NCBI GenBank assembly: GCA_051878795.1
Contig: JBJEKU010000081.1
Span: 1-42,318 of the forward strand
Direction of reading: 5' to 3'
Length of the DNA: 42,318 bases
DNA from: W1P20-047 sp051878795
GTDB taxonomy: Bacteria; Actinomycetota; Coriobacteriia; Coriobacteriales; Eggerthellaceae
This document shows, piece after piece, positions 1 through 7,901 of the stretch; position 1 is the stretch's first letter, and each line of letters begins with the position of its first letter. The notes under the pieces are model-generated. The model was given only the letters and a program-made list of their open reading frames with translations, did not search any database and had not been told where the DNA came from. The position numbers and the translations under genes are program-made.

Positions 1-1386
1 TTCGACACCCTTGTAGGAATTAGCGATCTCTTCAAGCTTCTCGAGGCGCTTGATGTAGGCATCGAGGGTTTCTTTGCGAGCTCCGGGGCGGGCTGCGGAA
101 ACCGCATCGGCAGCTTGGACCAGCACATCCAGAACACTGTTGGGGTCGGTGTCGTTATGATGCGCTTCGATGGCATGCACGATTTCGGGACGCTCGCCGA
201 ACCTACGGGCAAGGTCGGCACCGATAACCGCATGGCTTCCCTCGACTTCCTGGTCGACTGCCTTGCCGATGTCATGGAGCAGGCCTGCACGCTTTGCAGG
301 GATGGGGTCCAAACCCAATTCAGATGCCATGACGCCAGCGAGGTAGCATACTTCCAGGGAGTGGTTCAGCACGTTCTGGCCATAGCTGGTGCGATACAGC
401 AAGCGGCCGAGGGTGTATACCAGTTCGGGATGCAAATCGTGGATGCCGGCATCGAAGGTTGCCTGCTCGCCAGCCTCGCGCACCTTCTGGGTAACGTAGG
501 CTTCAGCCTTCTTGAACATCTCTTCGATACGCGCGGGATGGATTCGGCCGTCGGCAATGAGGTTTTCCATGGTTACTCGGCCGATTTCGCGACGTACGGG
601 ATCGAAGCAACTGACGGTTACGCATTCGGGCGTATCATCGATGATCAGGTTGGTGCCGGTAAGCTGTTCAAAGGAACGGATGTTGCGTCCTTCACGACCG
701 ATGATACGGCCCTTCAGATCGTCGGAGGGAATCTGGATGGTGGTTACCGTTACCTCAGCCGCATGGTCGGCAGCAACGCGCTGGATCGCAAGCGAGAGGA
801 TCTCGCGGGCGTTCTTGTCGGCTTCGGCCTTGGTTCGAAGCTCGGATTCACGGATGATGGCTGCGGATTCGTGAGCAACCTGGTCCTTCAAGGTGCTGAG
901 CAGCTCGGCTTTAGCCTCATCGGAAGTGAGGCCTGCGACCTGTTCGAGCTTCTGGTTGATCTCATCGTTGCGGGCTTCGACCGCTTCCTGGGACTTGCGC
1001 AGGCGCTTCTCACCTTCCTGCAGGTCGCGATTGCGCTTGTCTACTTGGCCCTGCATGCTGGAAAGCTGATGCTCGCGGCTGTCGAGCATCTCACCGCGAT
1101 GGTCGAGGCTCTTTTCGCGCTTGTTCAGGCGTTCTTCGGTTGCGCGCACTTCCTTAAGGCGCTGTTCGCGCTCCTCTTCGATAGACTGGCGCATTTGGAG
1201 CGCTTGATCCTTTGCTTCGACAGCAGCCTCATGCTTGATGGTTTCAGCCTGAAGCTTTGCGGTGTCGATGAGCGACTGAGCTTCCTGCTCTTTCTGCAGG
1301 TGGGCCTTCTTTCCTAACAGATGATTGATCAAAAAGCCGATCGCAACACCTGCCGCAAGGCCGCAAATTACATAAACGATAGTCAT
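1..1386 (-). CDS. rny: Ribonuclease Y (3' end cut by window edge)
   Basis: RNase Y is a membrane-anchored endoribonuclease that starts mRNA decay. The minus-strand frame is open for 462 codons to the window edge; the family is about 520 residues, so roughly 50-60 C-terminal residues are missing. It begins with one hydrophobic segment (about residues 3-25), followed by a long charged coiled coil (about 30-190). A KH domain follows with GRIIGREGRNIRSFE, then an HD domain with the metal-binding pair in LLHDIGKA. The ATG at 1386 is preceded by TAAGGGG at a suitable distance. In B. subtilis rny also lies just downstream of recA (known from memory), which supports the call. Here a membrane-protein gene and 346 bases of non-coding DNA separate them. 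Confidence 0.97.
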   Translation of the reverse strand, partial: MTIVYVICGLAAGVAIGFLINHLLGKKAHLQKEQEAQSLIDTAKLQAETIKHEAAVEAKDQALQMRQSIEEEREQRLKEVRATEERLNKREKSLDHRGEMLDSREHQLSSMQGQVDKRNRDLQEGEKRLRKSQEAVEARNDEINQKLEQVAGLTSDEAKAELLSTLKDQVAHESAAIIRESELRTKAEADKNAREILSLAIQRVAADHAAEVTVTTIQIPSDDLKGRIIGREGRNIRSFEQLTGTNLIIDDTPECVTVSCFDPVRREIGRVTMENLIADGRIHPARIEEMFKKAEAYVTQKVREAGEQATFDAGIHDLHPELVYTLGRLLYRTSYGQNVLNHSLEVCYLAGVMASELGLDPIPAKRAGLLHDIGKAVDQEVEGSHAVIGADLARRFGERPEIVHAIEAHHNDTDPNSVLDVLVQAADAVSAARPGARKETLDAYIKRLEKLEEIANSYKGVE

Positions 1387-1427
1387 GCATACCCCTTAGC
1401 AATTGGTCGGTAACGTCGTTGGGCATG

Positions 1428-1458
1428 AAAAAAGCCCGTTGTGTTCAAAACAATGGGC
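1428..1458 (-). terminator. Probable intrinsic terminator before rny
   Basis: On the minus strand GCCCATTGT pairs with ACAACGGGC (one A.C mismatch) around a 7-base loop and is followed at once by six T. It would stop transcripts coming from the DUF4405-like gene before they enter rny. Confidence 0.6.
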
Positions 1459-1510
1459 ATGAGAAGACGCAATACGCCTAAGAATAAGAACTATTGAATT
1501 CTGTATATTC

Positions 1511-1528
1511 AAAAACCCCATATAGGGT
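1511..1528 (-). terminator. Weak terminator-like hairpin
   Basis: The minus strand reads ACCCT-ATAT-GGGGT followed by TTTT. The stem is only about five pairs including one wobble, but the T run makes it a possible first terminator of the DUF4405-like gene, upstream of the stronger one at 1428-1458. Confidence 0.35.
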
Positions 1529-1732
1529 ATGGCATTCTCATGCGAACACCATGATATGCGAATTCCCGCATCCCTGCGGAAGAAACTTCAAAAGTTCCAT
1601 TAATGGGTTACCCAATTGAAAGAAGGTCTGATGATAAGCGGAACCAATAACTGTTACGGCAATGAACGTGGCGATTCTGTTTTAGCGAACGGCCCGGTTG
1701 TCACGATGATTCGACCGATTGCCATTCGGTAG

Positions 1733-2632
1733 CTAGATCAAACCAGCCTGATAGGGTTTGTTGCATCGGGGTGCAGACAAGGGGCACCGCTTTGGACAGA
1801 GAGGGCAGATGCCGTCTGTTGCGTTTGCTTGCCCGGAATCCTCGTTGGCTGAAGTGCCTCCCTGCGAATCGGGTGCAGTTGATTCCGGATTCGATCCTTC
1901 GATTCGACGCTCCGGGTTGCTATCTGGACCGATATCGGGAGAGCCTTCAGGGCTGTTGTCACTCTCAAGCGACCTGTCGTCGGGTTCAACCCTCGAGTCG
2001 GAATCGTTTTCAGAGGAGCTGTCGGATCCCGAGGGCCTTTGAGAGGCTTCGTTATCTCCCCCGTTCAGCAATTCGTAGCTCTTGCTAATACGGCTTATCG
2101 ATTCGATAGCGTTTGAACCGAGAAGTGCGATGCAGACTCCCGATAGCACCCCTACTCCTACGCCGATTGCATATCGACGTTCATAGCTGTAAGGAATCTT
2201 GATGCAGTTGAATATCATCATCCAGTGCAGGGCAATATGAACGATGGTAATCATGCATATAGCGTACGCACTTGCAGAATGAATGCAGGTCCAGAATCCA
2301 GACTGGTTGATTTGCACCAGTGGCAACCCCGCTTTTTGGAGGATGGTGCTGATAATCAAAGAGCTAACAACCATGAATAGGAACGCAATCAGCAATACAA
2401 GCGATACGAACGTCTTAGCGAGGTTGAGCCTCTTCAGCTTGTGCGAGCGTGCTCCACAGCAGGCCGCACGAACCCACTTTCTTTCAAGAAACAAGTGGAG
2501 AAGCACCAGAAGGAATAACGAAAAGCCTAAAAGCTCATGCAGGAAAATGCCAGTGACTTGGATAAGCATCTCAGCAATGATGATCACACCGAGAACGGCG
2601 TCAAGGAAAAGCCGCATTTTCAGCTTTCGCAA
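1733..2632 (-). CDS. DUF4405-like multi-pass membrane protein with cysteine-rich tail
   Basis: The protein has 299 residues with about five hydrophobic segments (roughly 8-30, 33-50, 72-94, 120-142, 155-172). Histidines sit in or next to them (H32, H46, H118, H132, H136), a layout like the cytochrome-b-type DUF4405 family, so heme binding is possible but inferred. Residues 190-273 form an acidic Ser/Asp/Glu/Pro-rich linker. The last 25 residues hold four cysteines, C276-x2-C279-x3-C283-x6-C290, within CPLCPKRCPLSAPRC, which could bind metal or take part in redox chemistry. The start is TTG: AAGGAG lies five to six bases before it, whereas the next in-frame ATG (2617) is too far from that site. 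It has its own promoter and terminator and interrupts the usual recA-rny neighbourhood. Exact function unknown. Confidence 0.8.
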   Translation of the reverse strand: MRKLKMRLFLDAVLGVIIIAEMLIQVTGIFLHELLGFSLFLLVLLHLFLERKWVRAACCGARSHKLKRLNLAKTFVSLVLLIAFLFMVVSSLIISTILQKAGLPLVQINQSGFWTCIHSASAYAICMITIVHIALHWMMIFNCIKIPYSYERRYAIGVGVGVLSGVCIALLGSNAIESISRISKSYELLNGGDNEASQRPSGSDSSSENDSDSRVEPDDRSLESDNSPEGSPDIGPDSNPERRIEGSNPESTAPDSQGGTSANEDSGQANATDGICPLCPKRCPLSAPRCNKPYQAGLI

Positions 2633-2662
2633 AGGAATCTCCTTTCAAGTTGTCGGGCAGCC

Positions 2663-2668
2663 ATTATA
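2663..2668 (-). promoter_or_regulatory. -10 box for the DUF4405-like gene
   Basis: A perfect TATAAT on the minus strand lies about 30 bases before the TTG start. No good -35 hexamer is present at 16-18 bases, so the promoter may be weak or need an activator. The surrounding 267-base gap is AT-rich. Confidence 0.5.
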
Positions 2669-2833
2669 AGTAAGCAAGCTGAATGGGACTTGAAAAATAT
2701 CAATTACAAAGACTTTGGGGAGATTTCGTTAACTCAATGCCATTAGAAAGAATCGGAGGCTTTTCGAACTACAAGTAGAAACGGATGGTTTGCCTAGTTA
2801 ATGCTTGTTTCACATCAATGGATCAATAAATGA

Positions 2834-2859
2834 ACAGAACCCCTTTGACGAGGTTCTGT
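2834..2859 (-). terminator. Hairpin downstream of recX
   Basis: ACAGAACC pairs perfectly with GGTTCTGT across a 10-base loop. On the minus strand it is followed by TCATTTATT, a weak U tract. It is well placed to end the recA-recX transcript. Confidence 0.5.
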
Positions 2860-2899
2860 ATATGAATCCAATTTATGATTACGGTGATAGCAAATATGT

Positions 2900-3550
2900 T
2901 TAGCCCCAAATGCCGGCATCTTTCATCCAGCTTCGAGCGGCTTCACGGGCAACCGAAGCGGGGTAACCTCGCTGCGCGAGCTTACGATATGCACTCGAGT
3001 ACAGGTCCTTCGCGCGGGGAGGATGCGTTTGCAGGAAGGTGATTGCCGACTCAAGTTGATCGGATTCGGAAAGTCCGTACTCGTGAGGCCATCCTTCTAG
3101 ACTTTCCACGTCAAAGCCGTGCTTTACTGAAAGCTCTCGCTGAATCCAAACACGCCCTTTTCCTGCTGCGGCTTTCGTTCTTACGAAACAATCGGCAAAA
3201 CGAGCATCATCGACAAGCCCGCATTCCGTTGCCCTCTCCAATGCGGCTTGGACCTCTAAATCGGAATACCCGTCTTTCAAAAGCCGTTCATTGATTTCGG
3301 CGCAGGATCGATCCCGAACGGAACAGAGATGCACAAGCGCGGAAAACACCGGCTTCTTTTCTTTTTCAGATGCAGTGGAATCTCCATCGCCAGAAAAACG
3401 GCTCAACCTTCCCTTTCGAGAGTTGCCCGTAGAAATCCCCTGGCGACTTTGATGATTTCGCTTACGACGCGACCTCGAACAACCCTCGTCGGGGTCGAAC
3501 GAGGATACCGAACGAGAAACCCTTTCCTGTCCGCTGGTATTGAAAGCCAT
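2900..3550 (-). CDS. recX: Regulatory protein RecX
   Basis: RecX binds RecA filaments and modulates recombinase activity. The 216-residue protein carries the RecX three-helix repeats in its C-terminal part (from about residue 66), including RSCAEINERLL, LVDDARFADCFVRTKA and GKGRVWIQREL. The first 65 residues are Ser/Arg-rich and look disordered, longer than in typical RecX. The ATG follows the recA stop after only two bases, so the two genes are co-transcribed and probably translationally coupled. Expression should follow the LexA-controlled recA promoter. Confidence 0.92.
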   Translation of the reverse strand: MAFNTSGQERVSRSVSSFDPDEGCSRSRRKRNHQSRQGISTGNSRKGRLSRFSGDGDSTASEKEKKPVFSALVHLCSVRDRSCAEINERLLKDGYSDLEVQAALERATECGLVDDARFADCFVRTKAAAGKGRVWIQRELSVKHGFDVESLEGWPHEYGLSESDQLESAITFLQTHPPRAKDLYSSAYRKLAQRGYPASVAREAARSWMKDAGIWG

Positions 3551-3552
3551 GC

Positions 3553-4620
3553 TTACTTCTTACCCTTGCCGGGCTTGGGTGCCGGGGTGAGCTCGGAACC
3601 TTCAGCTTGGTTTTCGGAATCGACGACCATGTCGTATTCTTCGCGGACCTTTGCCTCAAGTTCGTCACGGAGCTCGGGATTGTTTTTCAGTGTCTGCTTA
3701 GCGGCTTCACGGCCTTGGCCAAGACGTTCTTCGCCATAGGTGTACCAAGCACCGCTTTTCTTCGCGATACCGCATTCGACTGCCATATCCAGGATGCAGC
3801 CGATCTTCGAAATGCCTTCACCATAAATGAGATCGAATTCGGCCTGACGGAAGGGAGGTGCAACCTTGTTCTTAACAACCTTAGCGCGTACTCGATTGCC
3901 GACTGTTTCACCATTGATTTTCACGTAGTCGCACTTTCGAACATCGATACGAACGCTGCTGAAGAACTTCAAAGCGCGGCCACCGGGCGTGGTTTCCGGG
4001 TTTCCGAACATCACTCCGATCTTTTCACGCAGCTGGTTAATGAAGATGCAGGTGGTATTCGACTTGGAAAGCGATCCTGCAAGCTTGCGAAGAGCCTGGC
4101 TCATGAGGCGTGCCTGAAGGCCGACGGTGGTCTCTCCGATTTCACCTTCGATTTCTGCACGCGGAGTAAGTGCTGCAACCGAGTCGATGACCACACAATC
4201 GATTGCGCCGCTGCGTACGAGCATGTCGCAGATTTCAAGAGCTTGCTCACCGGTATCGGGTTGGCTGATCAGCACATCGTCGATGTCCACCCCTAAACGT
4301 GCAGCATAGACGGGATCGAGTGCATGTTCGGCATCGATGAATGCAACGATGCCGCCTAGAGCCTGAGCCTCTGCCAAAATATGCAGTGCCAAGGTGGTTT
4401 TACCGCTTGATTCGGGGCCGTAGATTTCGACGATACGGCCACGGGGAACGCCACCGATACCCAGGGCAGCATCTAACGCCAAAGCTCCAGTTGGAATGAC
4501 CCCGATTTCTAACTTCTCGCTATTTTCTCCAAGACGCATAATAGAGCCGCGACCGAACTTCTGTTCGATCTGATCGGTTGTCAGTTTGAGCATCTTTTCC
4601 TTTTCGGCAGACTGGGCCAT
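3553..4620 (-). CDS. recA: Recombinase RecA
   Basis: RecA polymerises on single-stranded DNA, drives strand exchange and triggers LexA self-cleavage in the SOS response. The 355-residue product is full length and very well conserved: Walker A GPESSGKTT at about 68-76, the core FIDAEHALD, VVIDSVAAL as Walker B, and loop L2 region FINQLREKIGVMFGNPETTPGG. The C-terminal tail is acidic and then lysine-rich, ending GKGKK. AAGGAG lies shortly before the ATG. The gene heads a recA-recX operon with a promoter at 4654-4681 that contains a LexA box. Confidence 0.99.
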   Translation of the reverse strand: MAQSAEKEKMLKLTTDQIEQKFGRGSIMRLGENSEKLEIGVIPTGALALDAALGIGGVPRGRIVEIYGPESSGKTTLALHILAEAQALGGIVAFIDAEHALDPVYAARLGVDIDDVLISQPDTGEQALEICDMLVRSGAIDCVVIDSVAALTPRAEIEGEIGETTVGLQARLMSQALRKLAGSLSKSNTTCIFINQLREKIGVMFGNPETTPGGRALKFFSSVRIDVRKCDYVKINGETVGNRVRAKVVKNKVAPPFRQAEFDLIYGEGISKIGCILDMAVECGIAKKSGAWYTYGEERLGQGREAAKQTLKNNPELRDELEAKVREEYDMVVDSENQAEGSELTPAPKPGKGKK

Positions 4621-4653
4621 TGCATCTCCTTCAGTAAATGAATTGCAAAGCTA

Positions 4654-4681
4654 ATTATACGAACAGATGTTTGTTAGTCAA
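4654..4681 (-). promoter_or_regulatory. recA promoter
   Basis: On the minus strand TTGACT (4681-4676) is followed by a 16-base spacer and a perfect TATAAT (4659-4654). The ATG lies about 34 bases beyond. The whole spacer is taken up by the LexA operator, so repressor and RNA polymerase cannot bind together. Confidence 0.85.
4660..4673 (-). promoter_or_regulatory. LexA (SOS) operator at recA
   Basis: CGAACAGATGTTTG (plus strand) matches every position of the Gram-positive SOS box consensus CGAACRNRYGTTYG. It lies exactly between the -35 and -10 hexamers of the recA promoter. Confidence 0.88.
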
Positions 4682-4709
4682 TATTCCAAATCGATGGCTC
4701 TAGAATAAG

Positions 4710-4768
4710 CAAGCGACCTTGCGAAAGCCCGGCAATAAACCTGCCAAAAGCTTACGGAAGGTCGCTTG
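4710..4768 (-). terminator. Long compound hairpin between pgsA-pncC and recA
   Basis: An 11-base perfect inverted repeat (4710-4720 with 4758-4768) encloses a second paired segment (CGTAAGC with GCTTTCG, one mismatch) and an inner GGCA/TGCC. Together they form one long 59-base hairpin. It sits about 50 bases past the pgsA-pncC stop and just upstream of the recA promoter. After the stem the minus strand reads CTTATTCT, so it may be the pgsA-pncC terminator, though the U tract is poor for so strong a stem. Confidence 0.55.
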
Positions 4769-4820
4769 AAAACTTGCGGAATGCTAACGCCTTCAGCTGA
4801 TTCCCGTTTATTGGAATGCG

Positions 4821-5975
4821 CTACAATGCCTTCTCAAGCATATCCAAAGCCGCTGCAGCGGATTGGATGCGCACTTGCTCACGATCGCCCTTGAAATGAT
4901 GCAGTTCTGCGTGTTCTCCGTCATCGGTGGAGACTCCAACCCAAACGGTTCCAACGGGCTTGCCGAGTACGCCACCGGAAGGACCAGCGATGCCGGTAAT
5001 GGAGACGGCCGCGTCACAAGCAAGGCGACGCCTCACCCCGGCTGCCATTTCGCATGCGGTCTGCTCGCTTACCGCACCGAATTCGTCCAGAGTCGACTGC
5101 GAAACGCCCAAAACCTGGTGCTTAACTTGATTGGAATAACTTACAACCGTTCCTTCCAGGGCGTCTGAAGCCCCAGGAACCGAGGTAAGGGCTTGGGCAA
5201 CCATACCGCCTGTACAGCTTTCCGCAGTCGCAATCTTCAGCTTCTTTGCCACAGCGTTTTCAATAACTGCCTGTGCCTTGGAAACCAGGTGATCGCTGTC
5301 GATAGTTTCCTGGGAAATTGTGTCCGCTTCCCGTGCCGGCTTGTCGCCGAAGCCCAGCAGATGCTTGGATTTCACGATGTAATCGACCATGGAAACGATG
5401 GTCAACACAACCGCGATGATCATGATGAACCAGCTGAAAGCAACAAGCTGTCCCTGTGTCAGGGGGATATTCTCGTATACAACCGGTGCGTTCATGATAA
5501 TGAACAGCGTGATGGCGACCATGGTGAAGGCTGTTTTCGCCTTACCATACCAGCTGGCAGCGATAACGACTTGTTCGGTTGCCGCAAGCATGCGGATGCC
5601 GGAGACGATGAATTCTCGCGCCAGAATCACAATCGCGATCCAGGAAGGAAGCACACCGGTTTCCACCAGTGCGAGCATCGCAGACGCAACGAGGATCTTA
5701 TCGGCCAAGGGATCCATGAATTTGCCGAAATCCGTGACTTCATTCCTGCTGCGGGCAAGGTAGCCGTCAAGGGTGTCGGTGACGGACAGGATAACGAATA
5801 CCAATGCAGCAATAACCGGTTGCCATAGATAGCCGTTTTCCCAGCTCAGCCAGCTTACCCATGGAGCGAGCATAATGAACACCAAGACAGGAATCAATGC
5901 AATCCTGACCATGGTGACGATATTCGCTGCGGTCATCAGCTGTTCTGAGCCACTGATCTTCTTAACGTCGGACAT
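4821..5975 (-). CDS. pgsA-pncC: Fused phosphatidylglycerophosphate synthase and CinA-type NMN amidase
   Basis: This 384-residue protein joins two enzymes. Residues 1-205 are PgsA, a membrane CDP-alcohol phosphotransferase that makes phosphatidylglycerophosphate from CDP-diacylglycerol and glycerol-3-phosphate. The signature is complete: D67-x2-D70-G71-x2-A74-R75-x8-G84-x3-D88-x3-D92, with several membrane segments. Residues about 228-384 are a CinA C-terminal domain (PncC), nicotinamide-nucleotide amidase, with TAESCTGGMVAQ carrying the catalytic serine and GIAGPSGG. The linker (about 206-228) is short and polar. The N-terminal CinA domain is absent. The frame stays open into rimO, but the chosen ATG at 5975 has GGAGG nine bases upstream and starts one base after the rimO stop. 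The genes are separate neighbours in B. subtilis. Confidence 0.93.
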   Translation of the reverse strand: MSDVKKISGSEQLMTAANIVTMVRIALIPVLVFIMLAPWVSWLSWENGYLWQPVIAALVFVILSVTDTLDGYLARSRNEVTDFGKFMDPLADKILVASAMLALVETGVLPSWIAIVILAREFIVSGIRMLAATEQVVIAASWYGKAKTAFTMVAITLFIIMNAPVVYENIPLTQGQLVAFSWFIMIIAVVLTIVSMVDYIVKSKHLLGFGDKPAREADTISQETIDSDHLVSKAQAVIENAVAKKLKIATAESCTGGMVAQALTSVPGASDALEGTVVSYSNQVKHQVLGVSQSTLDEFGAVSEQTACEMAAGVRRRLACDAAVSITGIAGPSGGVLGKPVGTVWVGVSTDDGEHAELHHFKGDREQVRIQSAAAALDMLEKAL

Positions 5976-5976
5976 G

Positions 5977-7287
5977 CTACCAGCCCTCCATTTCGTACAT
6001 GAGCGAATCGTGGATCCGAACGTGTACCACGTCACCGGGTTCGCCTTGGCTCAGATACACAACGCCGTCCACTTCAGGAGCCTGGCACATCGCTCGACCA
6101 TAAATCTGGCCGTCTTCTTCCGTTCCCAATACCAGCACATCAAGATCTTCCCCTACCCTTTGGCGAACCAAGGATTCGGAAATGCGATCGCACAAATCGC
6201 GGATCATCTGAGCTCGTTCGATCTTCTCTTGTTCGTCGATTTGATCGGGAAGGCTGGCGGCTCGGGTTCCCTCTTCTTGCGAATACGGGAAAACACCCAC
6301 GTAATCCAGCTGTACTTCTTCCAGGAAGTCACAGAGCAACTCGAACTGCTCCTGTGTTTCACCAGGGAATCCTGCGATAAGGGTGGTGCGCAGTACGATA
6401 CCGGGGATTTCAGAACGCAGTTTTTCGATGAGGTCCGCAAATTCTCGGTAAGACCCACGACGATTCATGGAGCGAAGGATTTCAGGATTGACATGCTGGA
6501 AAGGAATATCCAGATATGAACAAACATTCTCGTGATTGCGGATGCAATCGATCAGTTCGTCAGTCACGCCTTCGGGTTCCAGGTACATAACACGGAACCA
6601 GGTATCAGTGAATTCTTCTGCCAACTTACCCAACAGCCAGGCGAGCGTTTCTTCTTGGGAGAACTCTTCGCCCCACCTGCCGGTATCCTGGGCGATGAGC
6701 ACAATCTCCCTCACTCCGCGGTTAATCTGCAAAGCGACTTCATCGCGGATGCTGTCGTATGTGAAGCTGCCATAGGGTCCGCGGATGTAGGGAATGGCGC
6801 AGAAACTGCAGAACCTGTCGCAACCGTCGGAAATCTTCACGTAGGCGCTCGGACTATCGGCGGCAACCAGTTGGGAAACGTCGGGAATAGGCATGCATGA
6901 TTGTGCTTTGTCGGGGAAAAGGGAGAAGACGATTTCGACGATATCGTCTTCCTTGCTGCATGGGACGAAGGTTTTCACTTCCTGCAGAGACTCGGAAAGA
7001 TCTTCCCCATAACGGGCCGGCATGCAACCGGCGACAATCACTCGGGAATCGCCGCCGGCCACATTAGGCATATCGAGCATGTCGAATACCATTTCCAGGC
7101 TTTCTTCCGTTGCTGCCTGGATGAACGAACAGGTGTTGACGATGATCGCATCGGCTGAAGCCGGTTCATCGACGATCTTGACTCCCGCGGCAAGCAGGCG
7201 CTCGCTCATCTTTGCGGAGTCGACCTCGTTCTTCGCGCATCCCATCGTGATGATGTGTGCGCGAATCGAAGTAGATGATGGTTCCAC
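5977..7287 (-). CDS. rimO: Ribosomal protein S12 methylthiotransferase RimO
   Basis: RimO is a radical SAM enzyme that adds a methylthio group to an aspartate of ribosomal protein S12. The 436-residue protein has the N-terminal cluster cysteines C17 (MGCAKNEVDS), C53 and C88. The radical SAM motif is C156-x3-C160-x2-C163 in SDGCDRFCSFC, and a C-terminal TRAM domain follows. MGCAKNxVDS and the SDGC context favour RimO over MiaB. The start is GTG at 7287, with AGAGG about six bases upstream and the yajQ stop only nine bases away. It forms an operon with yajQ and the pgsA-pncC fusion. Confidence 0.95.
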   Translation of the reverse strand: MEPSSTSIRAHIITMGCAKNEVDSAKMSERLLAAGVKIVDEPASADAIIVNTCSFIQAATEESLEMVFDMLDMPNVAGGDSRVIVAGCMPARYGEDLSESLQEVKTFVPCSKEDDIVEIVFSLFPDKAQSCMPIPDVSQLVAADSPSAYVKISDGCDRFCSFCAIPYIRGPYGSFTYDSIRDEVALQINRGVREIVLIAQDTGRWGEEFSQEETLAWLLGKLAEEFTDTWFRVMYLEPEGVTDELIDCIRNHENVCSYLDIPFQHVNPEILRSMNRRGSYREFADLIEKLRSEIPGIVLRTTLIAGFPGETQEQFELLCDFLEEVQLDYVGVFPYSQEEGTRAASLPDQIDEQEKIERAQMIRDLCDRISESLVRQRVGEDLDVLVLGTEEDGQIYGRAMCQAPEVDGVVYLSQGEPGDVVHVRIHDSLMYEMEGW

Positions 7288-7296
7288 GATAACCTC

Positions 7297-7794
7297 TTAG
7301 CGATAATTCTCAAACTGCAGAGGCTGGCCGTAATCCTTGCTCTTCACGAATGCGATAACTTCCTGAAGGGTATCGCGCGAAGCACTGGAAACGCGCAGCT
7401 TATCCTGCTCGATTTGTACCTTGGCCTTGAACTTCTGGGCTTTGATGTCCTTATTGATAACGCCAGCGGTTTCACGGTCGATACCTTCGACTATGGAGCC
7501 TACGCAGCGGACCATGCCGCCAGAAGCGTTTTCGTTGTTGCCCCACTTCACGGCAGTCATATCGATGCCGCGCTTGAATAGCTTGCTGCTGATGATGTCC
7601 TTGATCTGCCCAACCACGAAGTCAGCCGGGGCAAGGATGGTTATGGTCTTCTTTGACTTATCGAGATCGATGGAAGAACCGGAGTCTTTCAAGTCGTAGC
7701 GCTGGGCGAGCTCCTTCTTCGCCTGCCCATACGCATTGTCGACTTCTTGCATGTCGACGCTGGATACGATGTCGAAACTGGATTCTTTCGCCAT
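7297..7794 (-). CDS. yajQ: YajQ family nucleotide-binding protein
   Basis: A YajQ/DUF520 protein of 165 residues, the usual family length. Family features are the N-terminal SSFDIVSSVDMQEVDNA, the central KSKKTITILAPADF and SSKLFKRGID, and the C-terminal SRDTLQEVI and FENYR. YajQ proteins bind nucleotides; a cyclic-di-GMP effector role has been shown for some members, but the cellular role here is not evident. The ATG at 7794 follows AAGGAGGAGACC, a strong ribosome binding site, so the eight-residue upstream extension of the frame is discounted. First gene of yajQ-rimO-pgsA-pncC. Confidence 0.93.
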   Translation of the reverse strand: MAKESSFDIVSSVDMQEVDNAYGQAKKELAQRYDLKDSGSSIDLDKSKKTITILAPADFVVGQIKDIISSKLFKRGIDMTAVKWGNNENASGGMVRCVGSIVEGIDRETAGVINKDIKAQKFKAKVQIEQDKLRVSSASRDTLQEVIAFVKSKDYGQPLQFENYR

Positions 7795-7828
7795 GGTCTC
7801 CTCCTTTACTGAAAACACACTATTCTTA

Positions 7829-7834
7829 AGTATA
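7829..7834 (-). promoter_or_regulatory. Possible -10 box for yajQ
   Basis: TATACT on the minus strand lies 34 bases before the yajQ ATG. The matching -35 would fall inside the preceding terminator hairpin (TTTTGC at 17 bases), so promoter and terminator overlap. No other promoter is visible in this 107-base gap. Confidence 0.4.
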
Positions 7835-7837
7835 CCA

Positions 7838-7866
7838 AAGAAAACGCCCTCGCAAAAACGAGGGCG
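7838..7866 (-). terminator. Intrinsic terminator after the RodZ-like gene
   Basis: The minus strand reads CGCCCTCG, a TTTTTG loop, CGAGGGCG, then TTTTCTTT. It is a perfect eight-pair GC-rich stem with a T tract, 35 bases past the stop of the RodZ-like gene. Confidence 0.9.
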
Positions 7867-7901
7867 CTATCCATGCTAGTTGCTTCGTTTCAAGGAGCTG
7901 A

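Larger units (their letters stand above)
1387..1732. other. Non-coding gap between DUF4405-like gene and rny
   Basis: This 346-base stretch is more AT-rich than the flanking genes and I see no convincing gene in it. It holds two terminator-like hairpins reading leftward (1428-1458 and 1511-1528) and must contain the rny promoter, although I could not fix a clear -35/-10 pair. Short frames on either strand here lack ribosome binding sites. No tRNA-like fold was recognised. Confidence 0.6.

Noticed and set aside
115..1317. A 400-codon plus-strand frame opposite rny
   Set aside because: The minus strand encodes a clear RNase Y with KH and HD motifs; the plus frame shows no recognisable domain and lacks a supported start.
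5976..6035. A 20-residue N-terminal extension of the pgsA-pncC protein
   Set aside because: It lies inside rimO and has no binding site, whereas the ATG at 5975 has GGAGG upstream.
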